From positions 434,001 to 498,000 of the forward strand of contig NZ_LZYB01000002.1 of NCBI RefSeq assembly GCF_001677335.1: a stretch of 64,000 nt of DNA. The letters are read 5' to 3'. A program made the translations under genes and the position numbers. Positions 37,546 through 46,664 of this stretch are shown here, one piece after another (position 1 is the first letter of the stretch; each line of letters begins with the position of its first letter). The notes below the pieces were generated by a model, which did no database searches, was not told the DNA's origin, and saw nothing but the letters and a program-made list of their open reading frames with translations. This DNA is from Erythrobacter dokdonensis DSW-74 (GTDB lineage: Bacteria; Pseudomonadota; Alphaproteobacteria; Sphingomonadales; Sphingomonadaceae).

Positions 37546-37583
37546 AAACAACAAAACCGGCCCGATGCAGGGGGACGCATCGG
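37546..37583 (-). promoter_or_regulatory. Terminator-like hairpin in the ilvB leader
   Basis: On the minus strand, CCGATGC (37583-37577) and GCATCGG (37568-37562) pair over 7 bp with a C-rich 8-base loop. The sequence then runs GCCGGTTTTGTTGTTTGG. TTGACT at 37626-37621 is a possible -35. Attenuation of the ilvBN genes is known in Caulobacter, so an attenuator is a fair guess, but I found no leader peptide that stops before the hairpin. Confidence 0.45.
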
Positions 37584-37632
37584 ACCGAGTGATGTTGGCG
37601 CTAAAGGTCACAATCTGATAAGTCAACCCCAA

Positions 37633-38586
37633 TCAGCGTAATAATGATGCAAAATAAACATCGATATCGATATTTTCAGATTCAAACCCGATCTCTGCCC
37701 GAGGCCAGTCCTCGGGAGGCTGGCGCCGGAACCAGGTATATTGGCGTTTCGCGTAGTTCCGCGTGGCCTGCTGGCCGGCAGAAACCATCGTCTCCTCGTC
37801 AATCTCGCCTGCAAGCACGGCGGCAATTTCCGGTACACCGATCGCGCGCATCACTGGCAGGTCGGGGGCCAGCTCGCGTTCGAGCAACGCGGCGACCTCC
37901 TCGATCGCGCCCGTATGCAGCATCGCCTCGAAGCGCTGATCGCAGCGTTCGTACAGCCATGTGCGGTCGGGCAGCAGCAACAGCGGGTGAAGATCGATCT
38001 CCTCTCCTATGCCGCCTGCCTTGGCGAGCTGCCAGTCTGCCAGCGTAACGCCGGTAGAGCGCTTGACCTCCAGTGCGCGGGCAACCCGTTGCCGGTCGCC
38101 TGGGTCGAGCTGGGCAGCGCGCAGCGGGTCTTCGATCTGAAGCAGCTTGTAGGCGGCATCTTCGTCAAGGGCGCGCACTGTGGCTCGAATATCGGGGTCG
38201 ATCTCCGGTATCGGAGCGATGCCTTCGAGCAGCACCTTGATGTAGAGCCCGGTTCCGCCGACCAGGATCGGCACGTCACCGCTTTCATGGATATCCGCAA
38301 TCTCGGACTTGGCGCGGGCTGCCCATGCTGCGGCCGAACAGGCCTCCGATCCGTCCCAGGCGCCGAACAGACGATGGTCGATCCCTTTCATTTCCTCTTC
38401 CGAAGGGCGGGCTGAAAGGACGCGCAGATCGGCATAGACCTGGGCGCTGTCGGCATTGACGATCACGCCGCGCCTGCCTGCCTTGGCGAGCCGGTGCGCG
38501 AGCGCAATCGCAATCGCGCTCTTGCCGCTCGCGGTCGGCCCTGCAATGAGCGCCACGGGAGCTGCTGGAGAAGAACTGATGCTCAT
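37633..38586 (-). CDS. miaA: tRNA dimethylallyltransferase
   Basis: MiaA adds the dimethylallyl group to A37 of tRNAs reading UNN codons. It is 317 residues with P-loop GPTASGKS (16-23), the LVGGTGLYIKVLLEG region and C-terminal TRNYAKRQYTWFRRQ, all typical. ATG 38586 is chosen by family alignment; a longer frame upstream is a shadow of serB. No strong ribosome site is seen. Its first 8 bp overlap the first bases of the divergent serB gene, so both genes' promoters must lie inside the neighbour's coding region. Confidence 0.94.
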   Translation of the reverse strand: MSISSSPAAPVALIAGPTASGKSAIAIALAHRLAKAGRRGVIVNADSAQVYADLRVLSARPSEEEMKGIDHRLFGAWDGSEACSAAAWAARAKSEIADIHESGDVPILVGGTGLYIKVLLEGIAPIPEIDPDIRATVRALDEDAAYKLLQIEDPLRAAQLDPGDRQRVARALEVKRSTGVTLADWQLAKAGGIGEEIDLHPLLLLPDRTWLYERCDQRFEAMLHTGAIEEVAALLERELAPDLPVMRAIGVPEIAAVLAGEIDEETMVSAGQQATRNYAKRQYTWFRRQPPEDWPRAEIGFESENIDIDVYFASLLR

Positions 38587-39451
38587 TGCGCGGCTGATAG
38601 CAGACGCAGCGACAAGGGAAACACGCCTTGATGCGATGGCCGATGCGTTGAAGGGTGGTGGCACGGTTCTGGCCGGGGCGGCGATGCTGCCTGACGGGGA
38701 GGTGCTCGAACTGCGCTTTGCCGAGGGCGATCCCGTGGCGGTGCTTGCGGCGCTCGACCGTTTTTTCGCGCCGGCCGACATGCTGGTGAGCGAGCAGGAA
38801 ATCCTTGTTCCGCAGGTGTTCGTCTCCGATATGGATTCGACCATGATCGGGCAGGAATGCATCGACGAACTGGCCGACTATGCCGGTATCAAGCCGCAGA
38901 TCGCCGCCATCACCGAACGTGCGATGCAGGGCGAGCTCGATTTCGTCGAGGCGCTGTATGAGCGCGTTGCCCTGCTCGAGGGATTGGACGAGAGTGTTGT
39001 CGATGTCTGCCTGAACGAGCGGATCACCGCCACACCAGGCGCCCGCACTCTTGTCGCGACGCTAGGCGCGCTTGGCACGCGGACGGTGCTGGTAACCGGC
39101 GGGTTCCATCACTTTGCCGATCCGGTTGCGCGGATGCTGGGGTTTCAGCGGGTCGTGGGCAACCGGCTCGATGTTGTTAACGGGCAACTGACCGGAAAGC
39201 TGCTCGGCTCCATCACCGACAGCGCGGTAAAGGCCGCGGTGCTGCGCGAGGAAGCAGGGGAGGGGCTGGTTTCGCTGGCTACAGGCGACGGGGCCAATGA
39301 CATCCCGATGATCGAGGCTGCGACCTATGGCTTTGCCTATCGCGCCAAGCCGAAAGCGCGCGCGGCGGCTAATGGCCGGGTTGATACCGGAGATCTAACC
39401 TCGGTTCTGCGGTTGCTGGGCGTGCCGCGTGCGCAATGGCGGGAGGCTTGA
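38579..39451 (+). CDS. serB: Phosphoserine phosphatase
   Basis: The last step of serine synthesis. A 290-residue HAD-family enzyme: VSDMDSTMIGQECIDELADYAG has the catalytic D84-x-D86-S-T, and the LVTGGFHHFADPVA and TGDGANDIPMIEAA motifs follow. An N-terminal ACT-like part (about 1-75) is visible. GGAG-GAAG-type sequence lies before ATG 38579, which is in the miaA 5' region on the other strand. A longer frame upstream is antisense to miaA. Confidence 0.93.
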   Translation: MLIARLIADAATRETRLDAMADALKGGGTVLAGAAMLPDGEVLELRFAEGDPVAVLAALDRFFAPADMLVSEQEILVPQVFVSDMDSTMIGQECIDELADYAGIKPQIAAITERAMQGELDFVEALYERVALLEGLDESVVDVCLNERITATPGARTLVATLGALGTRTVLVTGGFHHFADPVARMLGFQRVVGNRLDVVNGQLTGKLLGSITDSAVKAAVLREEAGEGLVSLATGDGANDIPMIEAATYGFAYRAKPKARAAANGRVDTGDLTSVLRLLGVPRAQWREA

Positions 39452-39506
39452 GCGCGCGGCGGGTTCGGGGCGCTGAAATTCGGGTTTTCTTTGCAGACCG
39501 AATCGG

Positions 39507-39525
39507 CTATTAACACTGATGTAAG
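39507..39525 (+). promoter_or_regulatory. Shared motif before the first COQ4-family gene
   Basis: CTATTAAC directly followed by ACTGATGTAAG matches the sequence before the second COQ4-family gene (41142-41164), where four bases TGAC separate the halves. TATTAA could be a -10 element, and ACACTGATGT is a near-palindrome. The site lies 44 bp before the ATG 39569. It may be a common operator; no regulator is identified. Confidence 0.5.
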
Positions 39526-39568
39526 CAAGTCGGGCCATAAGCAGCCCATCTTGAAGGACCAGATATTC

Positions 39569-40408
39569 ATGACCCGCTCCGATCGTGACGCCTATATCCG
39601 CCTGAATGCCGCCGACGGAACGGTGCTGCTTCATCCGGAACGCCCGGCGGCGCGCTATCGGCCGATCCGCGCGGTCAAGGCCTTTCAGGCGCTCATCAAG
39701 GACAAGGAAGACACCTCGCTGGTGTTCAAGATTTTCGAATCGCTCCCCTCGAAGACGTTCCTTCCCCGTGTGCAGGAACTGGCCCTGTCCGATCGGGGCG
39801 AGCACTTGCGTCGCACCGAGCCGCGCCTGCCCGAAATCCTCGATGATCATGCCGCCCTGCGCCGCACGCCCAAGGGCAGCCTTGCCCATGCCTATTGCGA
39901 TTTCATGGAGAGTGAAGGCCTGACGGCGGCAGGTCTGGTGGCCGAAGCCGAAAGTCTGGGTCGTCAGAAATATCCCGACCTCGTGCAGTGGTTCATGGAA
40001 CGCTCGCGCGATACGCATGATCTGTTCCACGTGCTCACCGGTTATGGGCGCGACGCGCTTGGCGAGCAGTGCGTGCTGCTCTTCACGCATGGCCAGTCGC
40101 CCAGCCAGGGCCACCTTCTGATCGGCTATGCCGGTGCGGCAAACATCGCCAAGATGGTGCGGGGCAGCAAGGCGCCGGTGTTCGGCGCCGTGCGGCAGGC
40201 GCACCGAACCGGGAAGGGCGCCCCGCGCCTGATCGAACAACCGATCCGCGATCTGCTCGCGCGTCCGCTGGAACAGGTGCGCGCCGATCTGCGTATCCCC
40301 GAGCCGGGCAAGTATCGCGAATGCCACCGCATCTGGAAGGCCGAGGGCATCGATCCCTACAACCTCCTCGCCAGCCCGAACACGCCGCAGGAACTCGCTG
40401 CGGCCTGA
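39569..40408 (+). CDS. COQ4-family protein (copy 1)
   Basis: A 279-residue member of the COQ4 family, whose eukaryotic members act in ubiquinone synthesis at the C1 position of the ring. The conserved metal motif HDxxHx11E is H150-D-L-F-H154 and E166, in RDTHDLFHVLTGYGRDALGE. AAGGA is 11 bases before ATG 39569; a longer in-frame ATG at 39491 would overlap the presumed promoter motif. A second COQ4-like gene follows 800 bp on with the same core. The two are the only obvious paralogues in the window. Confidence 0.88.
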   Translation: MTRSDRDAYIRLNAADGTVLLHPERPAARYRPIRAVKAFQALIKDKEDTSLVFKIFESLPSKTFLPRVQELALSDRGEHLRRTEPRLPEILDDHAALRRTPKGSLAHAYCDFMESEGLTAAGLVAEAESLGRQKYPDLVQWFMERSRDTHDLFHVLTGYGRDALGEQCVLLFTHGQSPSQGHLLIGYAGAANIAKMVRGSKAPVFGAVRQAHRTGKGAPRLIEQPIRDLLARPLEQVRADLRIPEPGKYRECHRIWKAEGIDPYNLLASPNTPQELAAA

Positions 40409-40418
40409 CCGGTCCGGC

Positions 40419-41129
40419 CTACAGCCAGCTGGCAATCTGCGTCAGCGGCTTCTTGACGAGCGCGTGAGCAGGCACCGTGGCATCGGCCGCTGGATGGCCT
40501 GCGACCACGATCATTACCGGCTTTTCCCATTCCGGGCGCCCGCAGGCCTCGCGCAGGAAGCCCATCGGCGAGGGCGTGTGGGTGAGCGTCGCCAGACCCG
40601 CCTCGTGCAATGTCGCCAGCAGCATCCCGCAGGCGATGCCGACGCTTTCGCTGACGTAGTAGTTTTGCGTCTGTCCATCCTCGGCGATCCCGCCTTTCCT
40701 CTGGGCAAAGACGACAATCAGAAAAGGCGCGGTTTCGAGAAACGGTTTGTCCGCATCCGTGCCGAGCGGGCCGAGTGCTGAGAGCCATTCCTCGCCGGCT
40801 TTGGGAACATCGCCATTTGCGCCGTAGAAGCGGCGCTCCTCCGCTTCGGCGGCTTCGCGGATGGCATACTTTTTCTCCGGGGATTCGACCACCGCGAAAT
40901 GCCAGGGTTGGTGATTGGCTCCCGATGGTGCGCTGCCCGCTGCCTCGATCGCGGCCGCAATGACTTCGCGCGGGACCGGTGCGGGAGAAAACCAGCGGCA
41001 GGTGCGTCGTTGCTTAAGTTTTGCGGCCATGCTGCGGGCGCGGGCGATCGCCTCGGCGTCGTCCATGGCGGGCAGGGTGTAGGGCAGGCTGTCATGATCC
41101 GGCATGGCTATTCGTTTGACCTCGATCAA
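40419..41129 (-). CDS. Nitroreductase-family FMN oxidoreductase
   Basis: A 236-residue protein of the nitroreductase fold. RRTCRWFSPAPVPREVI is the usual entry, and GSAPSGANHQPWHFAVVESP carries the FMN-contact region. Members reduce quinones, flavins or nitro compounds with NAD(P)H; some act as dehalogenases. It lies between the two COQ4-like genes: convergent with copy 1 (stops 10 bp apart) and divergent from copy 2, sharing its promoter gap. A short start at ATG 41105 is an alternative to ATG 41129. Confidence 0.87.
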   Translation of the reverse strand: MIEVKRIAMPDHDSLPYTLPAMDDAEAIARARSMAAKLKQRRTCRWFSPAPVPREVIAAAIEAAGSAPSGANHQPWHFAVVESPEKKYAIREAAEAEERRFYGANGDVPKAGEEWLSALGPLGTDADKPFLETAPFLIVVFAQRKGGIAEDGQTQNYYVSESVGIACGMLLATLHEAGLATLTHTPSPMGFLREACGRPEWEKPVMIVVAGHPAADATVPAHALVKKPLTQIASWL

Positions 41130-41141
41130 CGGCGGAATGGA

Positions 41142-41164
41142 CTATTAACTGACATTGATGTAAG
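41142..41164. promoter_or_regulatory. Shared motif between nitroreductase and second COQ4-family gene
   Basis: CTATTAAC-TGAC-ATTGATGTAAG repeats the motif before COQ4 copy 1 with a four-base insert. ACATTGATGT inside it is a perfect ACAT-TG-ATGT inverted repeat, as expected of a dimeric (for example TetR-type) operator. It lies in the gap of the divergent nitroreductase and COQ4 genes and could control both. Confidence 0.5.
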
Positions 41165-41212
41165 TGGCTTCGGGTGAACCTGGTTCGCGACTCGCGCAAA
41201 GGACGTTACACT

Positions 41213-42010
41213 ATGGCGCTGCTCGATCTTCCGCTGGTGGCTCCGGACCGCAAGATGGCCGGCTTCCGTCCATTCAAGGTGCTACACCATTTCGGCAAGC
41301 TGGTCGCGGACAAGGAGGACACCGAGCAGGTGTTCCACATCATCGAGGCCACCAAGGGCCGCAAGAGCCACGCACAGGCCCACGGCTTCATCCGTTCGCC
41401 GGAAGGCCAGCGTTTCATGCGCGACGGCGTCGACATCCCCGCCATGCTAGACGACCATGCGCGCTGGGCCGATTGCGGTCCTGATAGCGTGGCAGCGCAC
41501 TATATCGCCTTCATGAAGCGCGAGGGGCTGTCTGCGGCCGGGCTGGTGGCGGAAAGCCACAAGTGGGCGCCGCCCGAAAGTCTGCCGAAGGACCAGACCC
41601 AGTGGTATTTCGACCGGCTGCGCGACACGCATGACCTGTTTCACGTGCTCACCGGCTATGGCCGCGACGCGCTGGGCGAGGCGAGCCTGCTCGGCTTCAG
41701 CTACGAGCAGAACCACAACAAGGGCATCCTGTTCATCGCTTATGCGGGCGCGCGCCAGATCAAAAAGATGAGCGGGACAAAGGCGCCGCTGTTCGCCGCG
41801 ATCAAGGAGGGGCGCAGGCTAGGCCGCGCGGCTGCCAAGATCGCCCACCAGGATATTGCCGCGCTGATGCGTGAGGATATTGGTGCGGCGCGCGCGCGGC
41901 TCGGCATCGGCAAGCCCGATGTTTATCGCCAGTGTCTCGCGATTCTTGCGGGCGAGGGCATCCTCAGTCAGGAACTGACGCTGGGAAGCGGACAGGCTCA
42001 GGCGGCCTGA
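41213..42010 (+). CDS. COQ4-family protein (copy 2)
   Basis: A 265-residue paralogue of the COQ4-like gene upstream. The same 20-residue core RDTHDLFHVLTGYGRDALGE contains H140-D-L-F-H144 and E156, so metal binding looks intact. Outside the core the two differ much (for example MALLDLPLVAPDRKMAGFRP at the start of this one). AAAGGA precedes ATG 41213; GTG 41174 is a longer option. The two may act on different quinone or lipid substrates. The stop lies 7 bp from the convergent purL stop. Confidence 0.87.
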   Translation: MALLDLPLVAPDRKMAGFRPFKVLHHFGKLVADKEDTEQVFHIIEATKGRKSHAQAHGFIRSPEGQRFMRDGVDIPAMLDDHARWADCGPDSVAAHYIAFMKREGLSAAGLVAESHKWAPPESLPKDQTQWYFDRLRDTHDLFHVLTGYGRDALGEASLLGFSYEQNHNKGILFIAYAGARQIKKMSGTKAPLFAAIKEGRRLGRAAAKIAHQDIAALMREDIGAARARLGIGKPDVYRQCLAILAGEGILSQELTLGSGQAQAA

Positions 42011-42017
42011 GCCGCCC

Positions 42018-44258
42018 TTAGCCTTCCATCCATTCCGCAAAGAACCGCTGGTTGGCCGCGCGCAATTCGGCGAGCGGCACGCCCAGCACATTGTCGCCGC
42101 CGACCGTTCCGATCCTCTGGAATCCGATCTGTGCGGTCTCGTCATCGCGCGTGCCCTTGGCGAGCGCGGCGTTGAGCGCTTCGACATCGGGCACAGTAAT
42201 GAGATAGCGACCCTGATCCTCGCCGAACCACCATTGTGCCGGAGTGTAGTCGGGGTTGCCTTCGGATGCGACCTCGGCGCCGATCCCGCCCGCCAGCGCC
42301 ATTTCCGCCAGAGCGACCGCGAGACCACCGTCCGAAAGGTCATGCACTGCATTCACCAGCCCGTCGGCGATCAGTTCGTGGATGATTTCGCCCGCGTTGC
42401 GCTCGACGGTAAGGTCGGTCGGCGGGGTGCGGCCGGCCTCCAGCCCCTTGACCACGCGCAGCCACAGCGACTGACCAAGGTGCGAGCGGGTCGGATCGGG
42501 CTTTGCCCAGAACTCCGGCCCGACGAGGTAGATCGCATCGCCCGCCTGCTTGAAGTGCATCGTCATCATCTTCGACAAGTCGGTAATGATGCCGACGCCG
42601 CCGATCGCCGGGGTGGGCAGGATCGCCGAGCCGCCGCCGGTCGCCTTGGACTCGTTGTAAAGGCTGACGTTGCCCGAAACGATGGGGAAATCGAGCGCGC
42701 GGCAGGCATCGCCCATGCCTTGGAGCGCATGGACGATCTGGGCCATGATTTCGGGGCGCTGGGGGTTGGCGAAGTTGAGGCAGTTGGTAACCGCCAGCGG
42801 CCGCGCGCCGACGGCGCACAGGTTGCGATAGGCCTCGGCAATCGCCTGCTTGCCGCCTTCATAGGGGTCGGCAAAGACATAGCGCGGGGTGCAATCGGTG
42901 GTGATAGCCAGCGCCTTGCCCGTCCCGTGCACCCGCACCACGCCCGCATCGCCGCCTGTCTGGAGCGTGTCGGCGCCGACCTGCGAATCATATTGCTCGG
43001 CAATCCAGCGGCGCGAGGCGAGGTCGGGAGAGGACATGAGCGTCAGCAGGTCTGCCGCCACATCATCGGTCGCAGGCACTTCGCCGAGCGGCTTCACGCC
43101 TGCCCAGGCCTTGTATTCCTCCTTCGACAGGTAAGGACGGTCATAAAGCGGGGCTTCGTCGGCCAGCGGGGCGAGGGGAATGTCGCACACCACCTCGCCA
43201 TTGAATTCGAGCACCATGTGCCCCGTATCGGTGACTTCGCCGATCACCGCGAAATCGAGCTCCCACTTGCGGAAGATCGCTTCGGCCATCGTCTCCTTGC
43301 CGGGCTTCAGCACCATGAGCATCCGCTCCTGGCTTTCGGAGAGCATCATCTCGTAAGGGGTCATGCCCTCTTCGCGGCAAGGCACCTTGTTCATGTCGAG
43401 CCGGATGCCCGCGCCGCCCTTGGAGGCCATTTCGACGCTCGAGCTGGTGAGTCCCGCCGCGCCCATGTCCTGGATCGCGACGATCGCATCGGTTGCCATC
43501 AGTTCGAGGCAGGCTTCGATCAGCAGCTTTTCGGTAAAGGGATCACCGACCTGCACGGTCGGGCGCTTGGCTTCGGCATCCTCGCCGAAATCGGCGCTCG
43601 CCATGGTTGCGCCGTGGATGCCGTCGCGCCCGGTTTTGCTCCCGACATAAACGATCGGATTCCCCACGCCGGTCGCCGCCGAATAGAAGATCTTGTCGGT
43701 GTCTGCCACGCCCACCGTCATGGCGTTCACAAGGATATTGCCATCATAGGCCGGGTGGAAATTGGTTTCCCCCGCCACGGTCGGCACGCCGACGCAATTG
43801 CCGTAGCCGCCGATGCCTGCGACCACGCCCTGCACCAGATGCTTCATCTTGGGATGGTCAGGCCGTCCGAAGCGCAACGCATTGGCATTCGCCATCGGCC
43901 GCGCGCCCATGGTGAAGACATCGCGAAGGATGCCGCCCACACCCGTCGCCGCACCCTGATAGGGCTCGATGTAGGAGGGGTGGTTGTGGCTCTCCATCTT
44001 GAAAATCGCCGCCTGCCCGTCACCGATGTCGATCACGCCCGCGTTCTCGCCCGGGCCGCAGATCACCCAGGGGGCTTCCGTGGGCAGCTTCTTCAGATGC
44101 AGGCGCGAGGACTTGTAGCTGCAATGCTCCGACCACATCACCGAGAAGATGCCGAGTTCGACAAGGTTCGGCTCGCGGCCCAGGGCGTGCAGGACACGCT
44201 CGTATTCCTCGGGGGAAAGGCCGTGCTGTTCGACGATTTCGGGGGTGATGGCGGTCAT
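42018..44258 (-). CDS. purL: Phosphoribosylformylglycinamidine synthase, large subunit PurL
   Basis: PurL makes FGAM from FGAR with ATP and glutamine-derived ammonia in purine synthesis. The 746-residue length is that of the small-PurL type which needs separate PurS and PurQ (not in this window). [22 protein letters not shown], the [23 protein letters not shown] active site and [18 protein letters not shown] are diagnostic. It seems to be a single-gene unit, convergent with COQ4 copy 2. Confidence 0.97.
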   Translation of the reverse strand: MTAITPEIVEQHGLSPEEYERVLHALGREPNLVELGIFSVMWSEHCSYKSSRLHLKKLPTEAPWVICGPGENAGVIDIGDGQAAIFKMESHNHPSYIEPYQGAATGVGGILRDVFTMGARPMANANALRFGRPDHPKMKHLVQGVVAGIGGYGNCVGVPTVAGETNFHPAYDGNILVNAMTVGVADTDKIFYSAATGVGNPIVYVGSKTGRDGIHGATMASADFGEDAEAKRPTVQVGDPFTEKLLIEACLELMATDAIVAIQDMGAAGLTSSSVEMASKGGAGIRLDMNKVPCREEGMTPYEMMLSESQERMLMVLKPGKETMAEAIFRKWELDFAVIGEVTDTGHMVLEFNGEVVCDIPLAPLADEAPLYDRPYLSKEEYKAWAGVKPLGEVPATDDVAADLLTLMSSPDLASRRWIAEQYDSQVGADTLQTGGDAGVVRVHGTGKALAITTDCTPRYVFADPYEGGKQAIAEAYRNLCAVGARPLAVTNCLNFANPQRPEIMAQIVHALQGMGDACRALDFPIVSGNVSLYNESKATGGGSAILPTPAIGGVGIITDLSKMMTMHFKQAGDAIYLVGPEFWAKPDPTRSHLGQSLWLRVVKGLEAGRTPPTDLTVERNAGEIIHELIADGLVNAVHDLSDGGLAVALAEMALAGGIGAEVASEGNPDYTPAQWWFGEDQGRYLITVPDVEALNAALAKGTRDDETAQIGFQRIGTVGGDNVLGVPLAELRAANQRFFAEWMEG

Positions 44259-44286
44259 GCGGAGGCTCCTTGCGCCGCCCCCTAGA

Positions 44287-44961
44287 TTACTGATCGCCGA
44301 AGGCCAAGCCGCCGCGTTTCTGGAACCAGCGATTCTCCCCGACCCATGCGGCCAGCGCGGTCAGGATAGCGAAGGCGAGCAATGCCTGCAGATAGAGGAA
44401 CGGGCCAGCTTGATCGGGGTGCGGGGCGAACCAGTTGACCGCCTGCAACAGCAGCATCACTGCCAGCAGGACCAGCGGCGGGCCGATGGGGCCGCGGGTG
44501 CGGCGCACGTAGAAGGCAAATGCGCCGCCGGTCAGCAGCAATTCCAGCGGCATGGCGATGGCCGGATAGTTCCACAGTCCCAGACCCAGCTTGGGGGGTT
44601 CTCCATCGATGGTCAGGTCGGGCACATGCACCAGCCAGTCGAGCCCCCAGTGCGACACGACCACCAGCCCGGCCAGCACGCCTGCAAACAGGTTGCGCTG
44701 CCACGCGGCCACCACCGCGAGGCAGGCGAGCGCCCAGACGCTCGCGCCGATGAGGCTGTGGGTGTAGGGCATGTGGTAGAGATCGAGCGGCACCATGACG
44801 CTCGCCGCCGGATCGACCCTGAGCTTCTCCACCCCGATAAGCGCCAGCGCAAAAAAGGCCCAGTCGACCAGCTGCGCCGCCACGAACAGCGTGCCGAGCC
44901 GCGGGCTTTTGGGGCTGACGGCGGCGGCGATGAAGGCCGGGGCGAAGTGGCCGATGAACAT
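44287..44961 (-). CDS. YdjM-like (metal-dependent hydrolase family) membrane protein
   Basis: A 224-residue membrane protein with five to six helices. [20 protein letters not shown] with a later [13 protein letters not shown] and [17 protein letters not shown] gives conserved histidines and aspartates at membrane edges, as in YdjM/DUF457-like proteins named metal-dependent hydrolases. The true activity is unknown. Its ATG overlaps the stop of the DUF2177 gene (TGATG), so the two are made together. Confidence 0.68.
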   Translation of the reverse strand: MFIGHFAPAFIAAAVSPKSPRLGTLFVAAQLVDWAFFALALIGVEKLRVDPAASVMVPLDLYHMPYTHSLIGASVWALACLAVVAAWQRNLFAGVLAGLVVVSHWGLDWLVHVPDLTIDGEPPKLGLGLWNYPAIAMPLELLLTGGAFAFYVRRTRGPIGPPLVLLAVMLLLQAVNWFAPHPDQAGPFLYLQALLAFAILTALAAWVGENRWFQKRGGLAFGDQ

Positions 44962-45374
44962 CAGGCAGCAGCAGGGGCGAAGCGCAACGTCACCCAGGTC
45001 GCGACCGCGCTCGCCGTGCCGGTGGCAAACGCCCCCCACAGGATATCGAGCACGCTGACATGGGTCGCCCAGACCTTGAACACCGCCTGGCTGGTCAGGT
45101 CGAAGGTGGCATAGCACAGCCCGCCAAGCAGGATGCCGTTGAGCAGCGCGGCCTGCACCGTGCCGCTTTCAAGCCCGGGCTTGATCGCGAACCAGGTCAT
45201 GCCCGCCAGATAGATGAAGTAGAACGCCCCCGCGGCGGCGACGTTGAAGTTTTCCGCCATGATCTCGCCGATTACCGGCTTGTAGAGATTGCCCGAGGCC
45301 CAGCGCAGCCACACCGCATCCAGCGCGCCAAAGACAAGGGCAGCCGTGCCATAGGCGATGATCCATTTGGTCAT
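44961..45374 (-). CDS. DUF2177 membrane protein
   Basis: A 137-residue protein with four helices. DAVWLRWASGNLYKPVIG near the start and LLGGLCYATFDLTSQAVFKVW are the conserved parts of DUF2177 (YkvA-neighbour type) proteins; function unknown. Divergent from xseB with a short gap of 69 bp. Overlaps the following YdjM-like gene by one base. Confidence 0.82.
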   Translation of the reverse strand: MTKWIIAYGTAALVFGALDAVWLRWASGNLYKPVIGEIMAENFNVAAAGAFYFIYLAGMTWFAIKPGLESGTVQAALLNGILLGGLCYATFDLTSQAVFKVWATHVSVLDILWGAFATGTASAVATWVTLRFAPAAA

Positions 45375-45443
45375 GTTCTTTTCTATCCCGGTTTGTCCCG
45401 CCCCGATACCGGCCAGCCTTGACCGGACACGGCGCCTCCGTCA

Positions 45444-45725
45444 ATGCTGCCGGGCATGGACGAGGGCAATACCGCCGCCGGATCGGCGCCAGACATTTCG
45501 GATATGAGCTTCGAGCAGGCCTTGGGTGCGCTCGAGCAGATCGTACAGCAGCTCGAGCGCGGCGATGTGCCGCTTGACCAGTCGATTTCGCTTTACGAGC
45601 GCGGCGAGGCGCTGCGCGCGGCGTGCCAGCAGCGGCTCGACGCAGCCCAGGCGCGGATCGAGAGCATCGTCACCGGCGCCGATGGCCGTCCGGCTTCTAC
45701 CCGTCCCTTTGATACGGAGAGCTGA
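45444..45725 (+). CDS. xseB: Exodeoxyribonuclease VII small subunit
   Basis: A 93-residue helical protein. SFEQALGALEQIVQQLERGDVPLDQSI with YERGEAL is the family core; XseB forms the complex with XseA that cuts ssDNA from both ends. The ATG at 45456 is an equally possible start. ispA begins 4 bp after the stop, the xseB-ispA pairing common in Proteobacteria. Confidence 0.94.
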   Translation: MLPGMDEGNTAAGSAPDISDMSFEQALGALEQIVQQLERGDVPLDQSISLYERGEALRAACQQRLDAAQARIESIVTGADGRPASTRPFDTES

Positions 45726-45729
45726 GACA

Positions 45730-46641
45730 ATGCTGGCCGGGGTGGAGACCGATATTCTGGGCGAGGGCCTGAAACGCGTGCAGGCCGATATCGATTCGCT
45801 GTTCGACGCGCTTTTGCCGGTTCCCGAGGATACCAGCGCGCGCCTGATCGAGGCGATGCGCTATGCCGCGATCGGCGGGGGCAAGCGGGTGCGCCCGCTG
45901 CTTGTCGTCAGCACCGCCAGCATGTTCGGCGTGTCGCGGGATGCTGCCCTGCGCGCAGGCGCGGCGATCGAGGCGATCCACGTCTATTCGCTGATACACG
46001 ATGATCTGCCCTGCATGGACGATGATGACCTACGCCACGGCAAGCCGACGCTGCACAAGGTCTATGACGAGGCAACCGCGGTGCTCGCCGGGGATGCGCT
46101 CCATGCGCTGGCCTTCGAGATTCTGGCCGAAGAGGAAACCAGCACCGATCCCTTCGTGCGTTCGGAACTGATCGCCACGCTGGGCAAGGCTTCGGGCATG
46201 CACGGCATGGCCGGCGGGCAGATGATGGACATGGTCGCCGACGAGGAAGGCGTGACCTATGACCTTCAGGCCATCACCCGGCTGCAGCAGCTGAAAACCG
46301 GCGCGTTGCTTGCCGCCAGCGTCGAAATGGGCGCGGTGCTGGGCCGGGTTGCGCCGCAGGGCCGGGCGCATCTGCGTGCCTATGCCCGCGATATTGGCCT
46401 TGCGTTCCAGATTGCCGACGATCTGCTCGATGTCGAAGGCGACGTCGAAAAAGCCGGCAAGGCGCTGCGCAAGGATAGCGAACAGGGCAAGCAGACCTTC
46501 GTGACGCTGATGGGGGTGGACAAGGCCCGCGAACAGGCCCGCGCGCTGGTCGACCAGGCGATCGGCCATCTCTCCTCGCACGGCCCCGAAGCCGATATCC
46601 TGCGCGCGCTCGCTCGCTTCATCGTCGAACGCGACCGCTGA
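45730..46641 (+). CDS. ispA: Farnesyl diphosphate synthase (polyprenyl synthetase)
   Basis: A 303-residue trans-prenyltransferase that makes farnesyl diphosphate, precursor of quinone tails, undecaprenyl phosphate and carotenoids. The first Asp-rich motif is DDLPCMDDDD (about 91-100), and the second is IADDLLDVEGD. GGGKRVRPLL fits the diphosphate site. Length is as expected for short-chain synthases. The next gene, coaD, follows after 23 bp. Confidence 0.94.
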   Translation: MLAGVETDILGEGLKRVQADIDSLFDALLPVPEDTSARLIEAMRYAAIGGGKRVRPLLVVSTASMFGVSRDAALRAGAAIEAIHVYSLIHDDLPCMDDDDLRHGKPTLHKVYDEATAVLAGDALHALAFEILAEEETSTDPFVRSELIATLGKASGMHGMAGGQMMDMVADEEGVTYDLQAITRLQQLKTGALLAASVEMGAVLGRVAPQGRAHLRAYARDIGLAFQIADDLLDVEGDVEKAGKALRKDSEQGKQTFVTLMGVDKAREQARALVDQAIGHLSSHGPEADILRALARFIVERDR

Positions 46642-46664
46642 GTTCGGGACAAAGGATACGCCCT

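Noticed and set aside
35698..37632. Longer IlvB beginning at 37632
   Set aside because: The extra 45 codons cross the hairpin and the possible -35, and do not look like the family's N-terminus; ATG 37497 gives usual length.
42234..44285. A 683-codon frame on the plus strand opposite purL
   Set aside because: Shadow of purL, His/Arg-rich with no domain; similar antisense frames lie opposite ilvB, pstC and rpoD.
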